Virus record (IMG/VR): IMGVR_UViG_3300044646_001834
Coordinates: 1-27,683 of that record
Reading direction: 5' to 3' (one strand)
Length of the DNA stretch: 27,683 nucleotides
DNA from: a virus
A program made the translations under genes and the position numbers. The first letter of the stretch is position 1. Every line of letters starts with the position of its first letter. Below the pieces are notes generated by a model, which was given only the letters and a program-made list of their open reading frames with translations, did not search any database and was not told the origin of the DNA. Below, one piece after another: positions 7,282 through 14,388 of this stretch.

Positions 7282-8370
7282 ATGCCCGACGCAAAAATCA
7301 CGGCCTTAACGGCTATCTCTGTCATCGACCCCGCTGTCGATCCGCTGCCCATCGTCGACGTGTCGGACACCGCCATGGCGGCTTCCGGCACGACGAAGAA
7401 AATCACGATCAACCAGCTCCTCGGCGCATCCGGCACCGCCACCCTCGCCTCCGCCACCATCACCGGCGATCTGACGGTGGATACGAATACGCTGTTCGTG
7501 GATGCGGCGAACAATCGGGTGGGCATTGGGACGGCGAGTCCGGCTGCTCCACTAAGCATTGGAAGTGCTATTTCGCGTTACCTTCTTGCCGACGGACAAA
7601 CCATTGGTTCCAGCTATGCAGAAGTCACAACGACAGGTGGAAATGCAAACTACGGTGTTGTCAATTCTGCTGCTACGTTGTTCACGAATGCGCTTGCGAA
7701 TGCGTCATTCTTTGGTTCTGGAAACGCGACTCCTCTTCAATTCATAACCAACTCAACTTCGCGTTATGAAATATCGTCAACCGGCGTAGCTACATGGTCC
7801 AACGTCGGCGGAGTCGCTGGCACCGCCATGACCCTCAACTCCACCGGACTTGGGGTGGGGGGAAGTGCTTCCGCTCGTATCCACGCGATTGATTCTGGTG
7901 GAGTTTGCGCTTTGTTCACACGCGCCACTGCCCCCGCTGCCCCGTTGTCTGCAATAACCATCCAAGCTCCGGTTTCTAGCGGGTTTAGCAGCAATCCGGT
8001 GATGAATTTTTGGTTTCAGAACGCCGGCATTTCAAATCCTGCTAATGAGTGTTTTGCCATTCGCACTAGCAGCGCTGACCGTCTCTATGTTGACGCAGCC
8101 GGCAACGTCGGCATCGGAGTTAGCACGTTTGGAACCTCTGCCGCTAAGGTTCTCTCTATTGGAACCGGAACTGAGCCGACCACCGGACCTGCTGGATCTG
8201 TTCAGTTTTTTACATCTACTCGCTCAGCAAATAACACCATTCCAGCGATTTTCACCGAGGGTTCTGGTGTCACCAACGCGGCAATCACAAACACGACTGT
8301 TACAAACAAGATTGCTATCAAGGTCAACGGAACGATTTATTACCTGCTCGCCACAACCTCTGCCGCCTAA
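7282..8370 (+). CDS. Tail-fibre-like surface protein
   Basis: The 362-residue protein carries repeats characteristic of trimeric phage fibres: LFVDAANNRVGIGTASPAAPLSIG (about residues 72-95) and RLYVDAAGNVGIGVSTFG (about 268-285). Similar VGIGT-SP motifs are widespread in fibres and often precede an S74 chaperone, but no chaperone domain is present here. The N-terminus (KITALTAISVIDPAVDPLPIVD, about 5-26) resembles attachment segments of such proteins, and the C-terminus (KIAIKVNGTIYYLLATTSAA) is a recurrent fibre ending. G+C falls visibly in this gene: 50 percent at 7561-7620 and 38 percent at 8281-8340, against 65 percent at 9601-9660. This suggests recent acquisition. It probably contributes to receptor binding or the capsid/tail surface. 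Confidence 0.75.
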   Translation: MPDAKITALTAISVIDPAVDPLPIVDVSDTAMAASGTTKKITINQLLGASGTATLASATITGDLTVDTNTLFVDAANNRVGIGTASPAAPLSIGSAISRYLLADGQTIGSSYAEVTTTGGNANYGVVNSAATLFTNALANASFFGSGNATPLQFITNSTSRYEISSTGVATWSNVGGVAGTAMTLNSTGLGVGGSASARIHAIDSGGVCALFTRATAPAAPLSAITIQAPVSSGFSSNPVMNFWFQNAGISNPANECFAIRTSSADRLYVDAAGNVGIGVSTFGTSAAKVLSIGTGTEPTTGPAGSVQFFTSTRSANNTIPAIFTEGSGVTNAAITNTTVTNKIAIKVNGTIYYLLATTSAA

Positions 8371-8373
8371 TTT

Positions 8374-8739
8374 ATGACCATCCTCTGGCTCATCGAACGC
8401 CTTCTCACCAAGCCTGTTGAAGGCTCCAACACCGATGTCGTAATCACCGCCGACTGGCGTTGCAACGGCACCGTTCAATCGCCCACTGAAGCCTACAGCG
8501 GCACCTGCTACGGTTCGTGCAGCTTCGCGCCGCCGAGTGGTAGCTTCACGCCTTACGAAGACCTCACCGAAGCGCAGGTGCTGGACTGGTGCTTCGCCAA
8601 CGGCGTCAACAAGAGCGCGATTGAAGCCAACGTCACCGCGCAGATCCAGAACCAGATCAACCCGCCGGTGGTGAGTTTGCCGCTGCCGTGGTTGCCGCAT
8701 GTTGACGTGGTTGTTGCCGATGCTCCTACCGCTGTATGA
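8374..8739 (+). CDS. Conserved phage protein, DUF7936-like
   Basis: The 121-residue protein matches, from memory, a widespread phage family placed near fibre genes (DUF7936). The hallmark is an N-terminal beta region with VVITADWRCNG, then FTPYEDLTEAQVLDWCF and IEANVTAQIQNQINPP. Function is unknown. Four cysteines (in WRCNG, GTCYGSCS, DWCF) are unusual for a virion protein. The start follows the fibre stop by three bases and in frame. The end overlaps the next ATG (ATGA), placing it in the fibre/lysis operon. It may be a fibre adaptor or assembly factor, but that is guilt by association. Confidence 0.7.
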   Translation: MTILWLIERLLTKPVEGSNTDVVITADWRCNGTVQSPTEAYSGTCYGSCSFAPPSGSFTPYEDLTEAQVLDWCFANGVNKSAIEANVTAQIQNQINPPVVSLPLPWLPHVDVVVADAPTAV

Positions 8740-8888
8740 TCAAGATCGAACTCACGCCGCAGCAGTTCAACCAACTCTATGAGCTGCTCGTCATTGGAAT
8801 GAAGGCCGGCAACGTCAACAACATGAAGGTCGGCATCCCGCTGGTGGAAATCCTCGAAACAGCAGCAGCCCAACACAAGCCCGAGTGA
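8736..8888 (+). CDS. Small hypothetical protein
   Basis: The 50-residue ORF overlaps the preceding stop by ATGA at 8736-8739, which supports its reality despite its size. The product (starts MIKIELTPQQFNQLYELL) looks like two amphipathic helices without cysteines or membrane segments. Similar short helical proteins are frequent beside phage lysis genes, but I do not recognise this one. A gap of four bases separates it from the membrane protein at 8893. Confidence 0.55.
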   Translation: MIKIELTPQQFNQLYELLVIGMKAGNVNNMKVGIPLVEILETAAAQHKPE

Positions 8889-8892
8889 AACC

Positions 8893-9099
8893 ATGCCACC
8901 CGTTGACACCCACGAGCTTGAGGTCCGAATCGTGCGCCTCGAAACCACCATCGGTGACAAGGATTCCGGCCTCGTCTCCGACATCCACGGAATCAAAGCC
9001 TGTGTCGAGGGGCTGAAACAGTTCCAATGGAAGCTGTTCGGAGGCCTCGCGGTCATAGTCGTTCTCGCCCAAATGTTCGTTAGAATCGTACTGAAATGA
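8893..9099 (+). CDS. Small membrane protein with N-terminal coiled coil, lysis cluster
   Basis: The 68-residue protein has a charged N-terminal helix (HELEVRIVRLETTIGDKDSG, about residues 7-26) and one C-terminal transmembrane segment (LFGGLAVIVVLAQMFVRIVL, about 48-67). This is the architecture of XhlA-type haemolysin or holin accessory proteins, which sit in the inner membrane. The neighbour at 9096 is holin-like, and the two genes overlap by ATGA. The most likely role is a holin accessory, regulator or inner-membrane spanin-like protein. The transmembrane call is direct from the sequence; the lysis role comes from context. Confidence 0.65.
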   Translation: MPPVDTHELEVRIVRLETTIGDKDSGLVSDIHGIKACVEGLKQFQWKLFGGLAVIVVLAQMFVRIVLK

Positions 9100-9263
9100 A
9101 TCCCAACATCGCCTCCCTCATCCGCCACGCCCTCACCGCCGCCGGTGGCTTCCTCGTCGCCAAGGGTGTTGCCAGCACCGAGCAAATCACCGAGCTGGTC
9201 GGTGCGCTGCTGTCGCTGGCCAGCGTCGGCTGGTCGATCAAAAACAACGCCAAGAAGGAATGA
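9096..9263 (+). CDS. Putative holin (Pam3-gp28-like)
   Basis: The 55-residue protein has two hydrophobic helices (about 5-23 and 30-47) and a charged C-terminal tail, NNAKKE. The pattern IRHALTAAGGFLVAKG followed by a linker and GALLSLASVGW matches small two-helix putative holins, from memory the Pam3-gp28 family. These accumulate in the inner membrane and release the endolysin at lysis. It starts in an ATGA overlap with the coiled-coil membrane gene and ends in an ATGA overlap with the next. The only lysozyme in the window is 16 kb downstream, at 25793. Confidence 0.75.
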   Translation: MNPNIASLIRHALTAAGGFLVAKGVASTEQITELVGALLSLASVGWSIKNNAKKE

Positions 9264-9439
9264 GCGCAGGCTGGATCTACCAGATCATCAAAGCCTTCCT
9301 CGACTTCTTCCGAGAAACCCCGCCCACCGATGTCCAGCACGGCCAAGCTCCCAAAGCTCTCAAGGATGATCTGGTTGCTCGTGTTGCCGATCTTCCCGGC
9401 CTGCCAACAGACCAAGGTGGTCTTGGTGCCAAACGGTGA
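9260..9439 (+). CDS. Small protein hosting the nested lipoprotein start
   Basis: The 59-residue product starts with an aromatic amphipathic helix (WIYQIIKAFLDFFRE, about 5-19), followed by a polar region ending GGLGAKR. It has no clear transmembrane span. Related small proteins occur between holin and lipoprotein genes in other phages. The start overlaps the holin stop (ATGA). The next gene starts inside it in a different frame at 9330, an arrangement reminiscent of Rz/Rz1 pairs. Because Rz normally has a membrane anchor and long coiled coil, an i-spanin role is doubtful. Confidence 0.6.
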   Translation: MSAGWIYQIIKAFLDFFRETPPTDVQHGQAPKALKDDLVARVADLPGLPTDQGGLGAKR

Positions 9440-9557
9440 CCCGGTGATGCTGGCCAGACCAACCAAGGCGAGCGTCTATGGCTTCGACAAGGACAAGAAG
9501 CTGGTCGGGCCGTCAACCGTGACGCTTCCGGCTGGTTGGTACGCTCTCCCGAAATGA
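9330..9557 (+). CDS. Small lipoprotein (Rz1-like position)
   Basis: The 75-residue protein has a lipoprotein signal: a positively charged start, hydrophobic IWLLVLPIF and a lipobox-like FPAC, with the modified cysteine at residue 25. The mature part is short and beta-like, ending TLPAGWYALPK. Comparable small phage lipoproteins with a conserved LVPNGDPVML-type core occur in lysis clusters. Export to the outer-membrane inner leaflet is expected. Translation may begin at 9330 or at ATG 9366, which directly precedes the hydrophobic core (MIWLLV). It overlaps the previous gene by 110 bases in another frame and the next by ATGA. Confidence 0.7.
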   Translation: MSSTAKLPKLSRMIWLLVLPIFPACQQTKVVLVPNGDPVMLARPTKASVYGFDKDKKLVGPSTVTLPAGWYALPK

Positions 9558-9904
9558 CGACCGTCACCAACGACATCCCCCGCGGCGACCGCTGGATCGT
9601 TCCCATCACCGTGACGATCCCGGACGAGCCTGCGTTCGACTGGACCGGCATCCAGGGCAAATGCGAGGTCCGAAACGCTGACGACCTGTCGCTGATCCAC
9701 ACGCTGACGTTGACGGCCGATCTCACCACGGCAGGCGCCGCCACCTTCAAGCCCGAGTTGACCGGAGCGCAGACCATCGCCCTCGACATCGGGGACAAGC
9801 TCATCGCCGATGTCGTAATCTGGCGAACGTCGCCGGTTTTCGGACCGCACACGCTGATGAAGTTCAACCTGTCCATCGTTCGGCGCATCACCGTCACGAC
9901 ATGA
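9554..9904 (+). CDS. Ig-like virion protein (BppU N-terminal-like)
   Basis: The 116-residue product opens with NDIPRGDRWIVPITV and continues through alternating beta strands (TGIQGKCEVRNADD, LSLIHTLTLTAD, DVVIWRTSPVF). This layout is typical of the small Ig-like domains found in baseplate/fibre proteins such as BppU N-termini. The ATG at 9554 is preferred to an upstream GTG because it overlaps the lipoprotein stop (ATGA) and removes a non-homologous extension. It is followed by a 252-residue fibre protein, also by ATGA. A receptor-binding or adaptor role is likely; exact family membership is unconfirmed. Confidence 0.6.
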   Translation: MTTVTNDIPRGDRWIVPITVTIPDEPAFDWTGIQGKCEVRNADDLSLIHTLTLTADLTTAGAATFKPELTGAQTIALDIGDKLIADVVIWRTSPVFGPHTLMKFNLSIVRRITVTT

Positions 9905-10659
9905 GCGACATCGCTGTCCAGATCAAGGAACAGGTCTATCAGGTCAACTTCCCGCGCTACGTCGCCGGAAACGTTGCCGGTGGCGCCGTGGCGTGGAATG
10001 ACGTCACCGGGAAGCCGGCCACGTTCCCGCCGTCCGCGCACACTCACCCGATCTCCGAGGTCATCGGGCTGCAAGACCGCCTCGACGAGGCCGACGGGAC
10101 GAAGCTCAATCAGGCGACCATCAAGCTGGTCCGCAAGTCTACCGCCGGCACGATCACGAAGGGGCAGGTCGTCTACATCGTCGGGTCCCAAGGCACCCAC
10201 CTGACCGTCGAACTAGCGGACGCAGACGCCGAGGCCACGGCTGCGACGACGGTGGGCGTTGCGCTCGAAACGATTACCAATACGGCCGAGGGGTTCATCA
10301 TGGTGCAGGGGCTCTTGGAGGGCCTGAGCAATCTGCCCACGGCGAGCTTCACCGACGGCGCCGCCCTGTGGCTGAGTTCGACGGCTGGCGGGTGGACGAC
10401 GACGCGGCCGACCCAGCCCGCGCACGGCGTGTTCCTCGGGTGGGTGGTCTCCGCATCCAACGGCGCGTCGGGTCGGGCTTACGTCAAGGTCATCAACGGG
10501 CAGGAGCTTGAGGAACTCCACGACGTCCTCATCACCAGCCCGACCAACGGTCAGGTCCTCACCTACGATGCGTCCACCGGGCTCTGGAAGAATCAGGCCG
10601 CATCGGGCGGAGGCATCACCAACGGTCAATCCATCGTCAACGCTCTGATCTTCGGATGA
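9901..10659 (+). CDS. Tail fibre protein
   Basis: The 252-residue protein contains the fibre signature DVTGKPATFPPSAHTHPISEVIGLQDRLDE (about residues 34-63). Its THxH motif commonly coordinates metal in trimeric fibre shafts. A beta-rich domain follows with repeated glycines, and the C-terminal DVLITSPTNGQVLTYD is a common fibre shaft phrase. The ending is ITNGQSIVNALIFG. The gene overlaps its neighbours by ATGA on both sides. It is probably part of the adsorption apparatus. Confidence 0.8.
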   Translation: MSDIAVQIKEQVYQVNFPRYVAGNVAGGAVAWNDVTGKPATFPPSAHTHPISEVIGLQDRLDEADGTKLNQATIKLVRKSTAGTITKGQVVYIVGSQGTHLTVELADADAEATAATTVGVALETITNTAEGFIMVQGLLEGLSNLPTASFTDGAALWLSSTAGGWTTTRPTQPAHGVFLGWVVSASNGASGRAYVKVINGQELEELHDVLITSPTNGQVLTYDASTGLWKNQAASGGGITNGQSIVNALIFG

Positions 10660-11612
10660 AATCCTTCATCGCCCCAAGCTACACGTTCACGCCGGGCGCC
10701 TCGGGCGTCGGCACCGTCAACCTGTCCGGCATCTCGGGCTTTGACATCAAATACCTGGTTGCCGTCATCAACCAGACCCGCGGCGTCGTCATCTACTCGA
10801 CCGGCGACACGGCCACCCGATACACGAATCTGTCCGGGACCACGTTGACGCTCAACGTCGACACCTCGACGCACAATTCTGGCGACGTGCTCCAGGTCAT
10901 CTACGAGGTCACAAGCTCTGACCCGTTGACCAACACCCAGCTTCGGGCCTCGGCGGTTCCGGTCTCGGCATCGTCACTTCCGCTGCCATCCGGGGCAGCA
11001 ACGCTGACCGAGCAACAGTCACAGACCACGCTGCTCGGAACCATCGACGCCGACACGGGCGCGATTGCTTCCTCGGTTGCCAGTCTGGATTCCAAAAACC
11101 CGGCGCTGGTCGGTGGCCGTGTTCCGGTCGATGGGTCCGGCGTCACTCAACCCGTCAGCATCGCATCCTCGGTGGCGGTGACTGGCCCGCTGACCGATGC
11201 AGAGCTTCGGGCGTCTGCGGTTCCTGTTTCGATTGGCGCAATGGCCTTGCCAACCGGCGCTTCAACGCTGGCCGAGCAGCAGACTCAAACGGCCAGCCTC
11301 GGGCTGATCCAAGCCGACGCGGACGAAACCGTAAATGCGCTGGAGGCCTTGAGAATGGCCATCCAATCGCTGACGCGCACGGTTGGCCAAGTTCAACCCG
11401 ACACCGCTGCCCGTATGCGCGTGGCCATCGACGCCATCTCCGGCTCGCTGACGCTGGCAACCGTCAGCACCGTGACAACCGTTTCAACAGTCACCACCTG
11501 CTCCACCCTGACCAACCAGACCCAAATCGGCGGTCTGGCGGCTACGGAGCAAATCCCGTCGCTGATGCGACTCGGGGCGGATTCTGCGCGCCGAAACATT
11601 TCAGTCACCTGA
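10656..11612 (+). CDS. Repeat-bearing virion surface protein
   Basis: The 318-residue protein starts with a beta domain (residues 1-88) and then has two copies of a 44-45 residue unit, at about 90-133 and 178-222. Each contains LRASAVPVS, LP-G-TL-EQQ-QT and L-IDAD/QADAD. Such LRASAVPVS units are seen in many phage virion proteins of unknown role. A helical segment follows, then a serine/threonine-rich patch (TVSTVTTVSTVTT), and the end is SARRNISVT. The gene starts by ATGA overlap. Its TGA is followed by CCT and an in-frame ATG. Confidence 0.7.
   Translation: MKSFIAPSYTFTPGASGVGTVNLSGISGFDIKYLVAVINQTRGVVIYSTGDTATRYTNLSGTTLTLNVDTSTHNSGDVLQVIYEVTSSDPLTNTQLRASAVPVSASSLPLPSGAATLTEQQSQTTLLGTIDADTGAIASSVASLDSKNPALVGGRVPVDGSGVTQPVSIASSVAVTGPLTDAELRASAVPVSIGAMALPTGASTLAEQQTQTASLGLIQADADETVNALEALRMAIQSLTRTVGQVQPDTAARMRVAIDAISGSLTLATVSTVTTVSTVTTCSTLTNQTQIGGLAATEQIPSLMRLGADSARRNISVT
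10923..11054 (+). repeat. First LRASAVPVS protein repeat
   Basis: Copy 1 encodes about residues 90-133 of the 10656 gene product. It shares LRASAVPVS, a small proline/leucine segment and an EQQ-QT helix start with copy 2 at 11187-11321. The DNA has diverged but the protein repeat is clear. Confidence 0.75.
11187..11321 (+). repeat. Second LRASAVPVS protein repeat
   Basis: Copy 2 encodes about residues 178-222 of the same protein. Roughly 45 residues of unrelated linker separate it from copy 1, so this is not a strict tandem array but repeated module use. Confidence 0.75.
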
Positions 11613-11615
11613 CCT

Positions 11616-13052
11616 ATGGCTACAACCAACGGAAACCGGAAGATCCTCGACCTCAAGCGCTGGGAGTTCTGCACGCCGAGCCCCAACGCCACCGCTGCCG
11701 CCACGTTCATTGTTTCGTCGAGGCACTACCGGCAGCAGCAGCTTCACGTCGTCAGCAACACGGTTGCCAACCTCTACAACCCACAAGAAGACGGCTGGAT
11801 TGCTGTCCCCTCGCCCGCGCTGGCCGGCACGTTTGGCGCCGGAGCCTGCGGCGTGGCTGGGTCGTTCAGCACGGGCACCACGGTGGCGGCCTCAAGCCTG
11901 ACCGCTACGGCCGGCACCACGACGACGATCACGACCAACCAGACGCTCGCCCGCGACCTCCGCGGCTACAGCGTCTACTTCGTCGGCGGAACCAACGCTG
12001 GCAAGACCAAGACCATCGCCAGCAACACGATCGGCACCAACGCGGTCATCACCTTTGATTCTGCCGAGGCCGTGGCGTTCGATGCGACGAGCCAATACCG
12101 GCTCAAGACGCCGGTCTTCTACGTCCTCGGGGCGGGCACCTTGGCGGCAGGGTCGTTCCGCAAATACGACTTCGCCACCAACACCTGGACGACGCTGGCC
12201 ATCACAGGACTTGCCGCAACCATCGGCACCGATGGCCGAATGATCTCCACGCCTGCTTGGATCGACAACGGCTTCAAGAGCTTCGCCACCGGCACAGCCA
12301 CGGCTGGCGGGGCCTCGACGCTGACCAACAGCGCGAAGGCGTGGGCGACCAACCAATGGACCAATTACCAGATCCGCATTTCCGGCGGCACGGGGGCTGG
12401 CCAGATCCGCACGGTGGCGTCCAACACCGGCACGGTTATCACGGTGTCGGCCGCATGGACGACTCAGCCGGATGCGACCTCGACCTATTCGATCGAGGGC
12501 AACGACGACTTCATCTACTTCATCGGCAACAACGCGGTGACGCTCTACCGCTACAGCATTTCCGGCAACGCATGGTCAACGCTGACCCCGGGCGTGGCTC
12601 GTGGTGGCGCTCCGGGCGCTGGCATGGGCGGCACTTGGATCCACAGCGTGTCGGCCGCCGACTGGAACAATGAGAACCTGATTCTCAATGGTCGATACAT
12701 CTACAGCTTCCGAGGCGCTGCCGGTGCGCTTCTGGACCGCTACGACATCGCCGGCAACACCTGGGCCGCGATCACCTACAGCCCGGCCGTCGAGACGTTC
12801 ACCACGGGCACCAAATATGCCTATTGTAAGGACCGGCTCTACATTCAAAAGGAAGCCACGGGCCGGTGGTTTGCCTACGACCTCGCGGAAAACGCCATGC
12901 AGCCGTTTGGGACGACCACCTACACGCAAGGCGCCGCTGTTCTCGGGGACACCGCGTTTGACGTCACCTACAAGGACGGGGCCACCGAGATCGACTACGT
13001 ATATTTCCTTCTCAACACCTCCACCGTCCTGCTTCGGCAGATGGTCATTTGA
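11616..13052 (+). CDS. Kelch-like beta-propeller virion protein with two inserted domains
   Basis: In this 478-residue protein, kelch/propeller strands with aromatic turns are visible as FRKYDFATNTWTTL (181-194), LYRYSISGNAWSTL (310-323) and DRYDIAGNTWAAI (near 366-378). Two copies of a separate beta unit interrupt the propeller, at about 96-163 and 228-293. Both run TATAG, a GG-AG turn, a TIASNT/TVASNT strand and Y-L/I. That unit is a recurrent insertion in phage surface proteins. Propellers often bind sugars or proteins, so an adhesin role is plausible. The start lies one codon in frame after the previous TGA. Confidence 0.7.
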   Translation: MATTNGNRKILDLKRWEFCTPSPNATAAATFIVSSRHYRQQQLHVVSNTVANLYNPQEDGWIAVPSPALAGTFGAGACGVAGSFSTGTTVAASSLTATAGTTTTITTNQTLARDLRGYSVYFVGGTNAGKTKTIASNTIGTNAVITFDSAEAVAFDATSQYRLKTPVFYVLGAGTLAAGSFRKYDFATNTWTTLAITGLAATIGTDGRMISTPAWIDNGFKSFATGTATAGGASTLTNSAKAWATNQWTNYQIRISGGTGAGQIRTVASNTGTVITVSAAWTTQPDATSTYSIEGNDDFIYFIGNNAVTLYRYSISGNAWSTLTPGVARGGAPGAGMGGTWIHSVSAADWNNENLILNGRYIYSFRGAAGALLDRYDIAGNTWAAITYSPAVETFTTGTKYAYCKDRLYIQKEATGRWFAYDLAENAMQPFGTTTYTQGAAVLGDTAFDVTYKDGATEIDYVYFLLNTSTVLLRQMVI

Positions 13053-13055
13053 CCC

Positions 13056-13220
13056 ATGAACATCCAGCATCTCATCGCCATCGTTGAACGTCGCATCGTC
13101 TACCTCAGCCAAGTCAGATCCAGCGCCGAGGCTCTCGGCGACATCGAGCGCGTTGCCGCCATCGATGCCGAGGTGAACGAGACCAACGCCACCTTGGTCA
13201 AGCTCAGGACGCTTCTGTGA
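13056..13220 (+). CDS. Small coiled-coil protein
   Basis: The 54-residue product is a single amphipathic helix or short coiled coil (IAIVERRIVYLSQVRSSAEAL, about residues 7-27, then a similar C-terminal stretch). Short proteins of this form are common in phage structural operons and may stabilise a neighbouring virion component. It starts after TGACCC and is in frame with the upstream propeller gene. Its end overlaps the GTG at 13217. No specific function is recognised. Confidence 0.6.
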   Translation: MNIQHLIAIVERRIVYLSQVRSSAEALGDIERVAAIDAEVNETNATLVKLRTLL

Positions 13221-13594
13221 CCATCATCGGCACCAGCCTGCAGCAGGGGATGTCGGTTCTCGCCAAACTCATCGGCGAGCCGGCGTTCCTTTGGAAGGGT
13301 GCCGCCGTGGACTGCATCCCGGCCTCGGTCAACGATGCCAACAGCGTCGTCCCGGGTGGAATGCAGGACGACGTCCAGATGCGGCTTCTGGTCAAGATCC
13401 AAGACTGGTTGTCGGCCGACTCAGCCATCGTCTTGGTCGACGACACGGTTGCCGTGCTTGGCGACGACGAGCGACCCAAGCCGATCATCGGACGGACGCT
13501 GACATACAAGGGGAGGCTCTACCGCATCACCCAAGTCCGTCAGGATCCCTCTGGCGGGTTCTACCAGATCAACCTCGCCAGCCCGCGTAAATGA
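13217..13594 (+). CDS. Head-tail connector protein, gpFII-like candidate
   Basis: The 125-residue protein lies at the head-tail boundary, as lambda FII does. It is rich in beta strands: FLWKGAAVDCIP, VQMRLLVKIQDW, SAIVLVDDTVAVLG, PIIGRTLTYKGRLYRI. It ends GGFYQINLASPRK. The length is close to lambda gpFII (117). FII caps the portal and docks the tail. Strand order and size are consistent, but no diagnostic motif was seen. The GTG start overlaps the preceding TGA. Confidence 0.55.
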   Translation: MTIIGTSLQQGMSVLAKLIGEPAFLWKGAAVDCIPASVNDANSVVPGGMQDDVQMRLLVKIQDWLSADSAIVLVDDTVAVLGDDERPKPIIGRTLTYKGRLYRITQVRQDPSGGFYQINLASPRK

Positions 13595-14388
13595 GGCCCG
13601 TCGTCTACATGGATGTCAACACGACCCGCTTCGACGAGGCCATGAAGCGTTACCTGTCGACGACCAAGCGGGACTTGGACAAGGCGATCAATGCACGGTT
13701 CTTCTACCTGTTGGTCCGTCTGTTTGTTTTGGTTCCGCCCAAGAGCCCGGGGCAGGAACGTCGGAGAATCGGCGACTATCTCGCCAAGCCAGTCGGAGAC
13801 ATCAACCGAAAGGACGCCAAAACCGGGCGCCGGGTTGGCCGGAGTCGGATCCTGCGACGGGTGCATTTGATCGCCCAAGCCCGGCAGGCGAAAGAGGGTG
13901 GCCGAGGACTCTACGGCAGGCGGATGAAGGATGCGGCATCGGAACTCATGCGAAAAGCCATCGGATCCGTTGGCTACCTCCGGTCCATGGTCGTCAAAGG
14001 CATCCGGGTCTACAACCGAGGGTTTTCTCAATTTCAATCGGCCAAACACAAGCCTTTGGTCAAGCCGGCAGGCTACAGGCCCCCAAGGAAGACCAACGCC
14101 GCGCTGGTGGCATTGGCCAACCAGTACGGCTTGCCAGAGGAAAACGTGGCCGTCCACAAGGGAACGCGTGCGCGTGGTTACGAGGCTGTCCCGGGCTGGA
14201 ATCCGACGGCATCCATCACGATGACCGCTGGCATCGCCGACAACCAGGTTGGCCGCGTGCAGGGCATCTACAACCCGGCCATGCAAAAGGCCCTCGACGA
14301 CGAGCGTGCCGAGCTGGAAGCCCACATGGCCGAGGCGCTCTTGATCAACGCCGATGAACTGGTCAAGAATGGCATCGACGTCAAATGA
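13591..14388 (+). CDS. Minor tail / tail completion protein, gpZ-position candidate
   Basis: The 265-residue protein is strongly basic in the centre (RRRIGDYLAKPVGDINRKDAK, and GRRVGRSRILRRVHL). It occupies the lambda Z position after the FII candidate and before the U candidate. The N-terminus (DVNTTRFDEAMKRYLSTTKRDL, about residues 8-29) is like the helical start of HK97 gp10/gpZ-type tail completion proteins. The centre also carries VPPKSPGQERRRIG, typical of related phage proteins that mention MK-, PPKTG-like segments. Assignment is by position and general character; similarity is modest. Confidence 0.5.
   Translation: MRPVVYMDVNTTRFDEAMKRYLSTTKRDLDKAINARFFYLLVRLFVLVPPKSPGQERRRIGDYLAKPVGDINRKDAKTGRRVGRSRILRRVHLIAQARQAKEGGRGLYGRRMKDAASELMRKAIGSVGYLRSMVVKGIRVYNRGFSQFQSAKHKPLVKPAGYRPPRKTNAALVALANQYGLPEENVAVHKGTRARGYEAVPGWNPTASITMTAGIADNQVGRVQGIYNPAMQKALDDERAELEAHMAEALLINADELVKNGIDVK

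Noticed and set aside
7282-13052. Diversity-generating retroelement acting on the fibre genes
   Set aside because: No reverse transcriptase or adenine-biased template/variable repeat pair was seen in the window.
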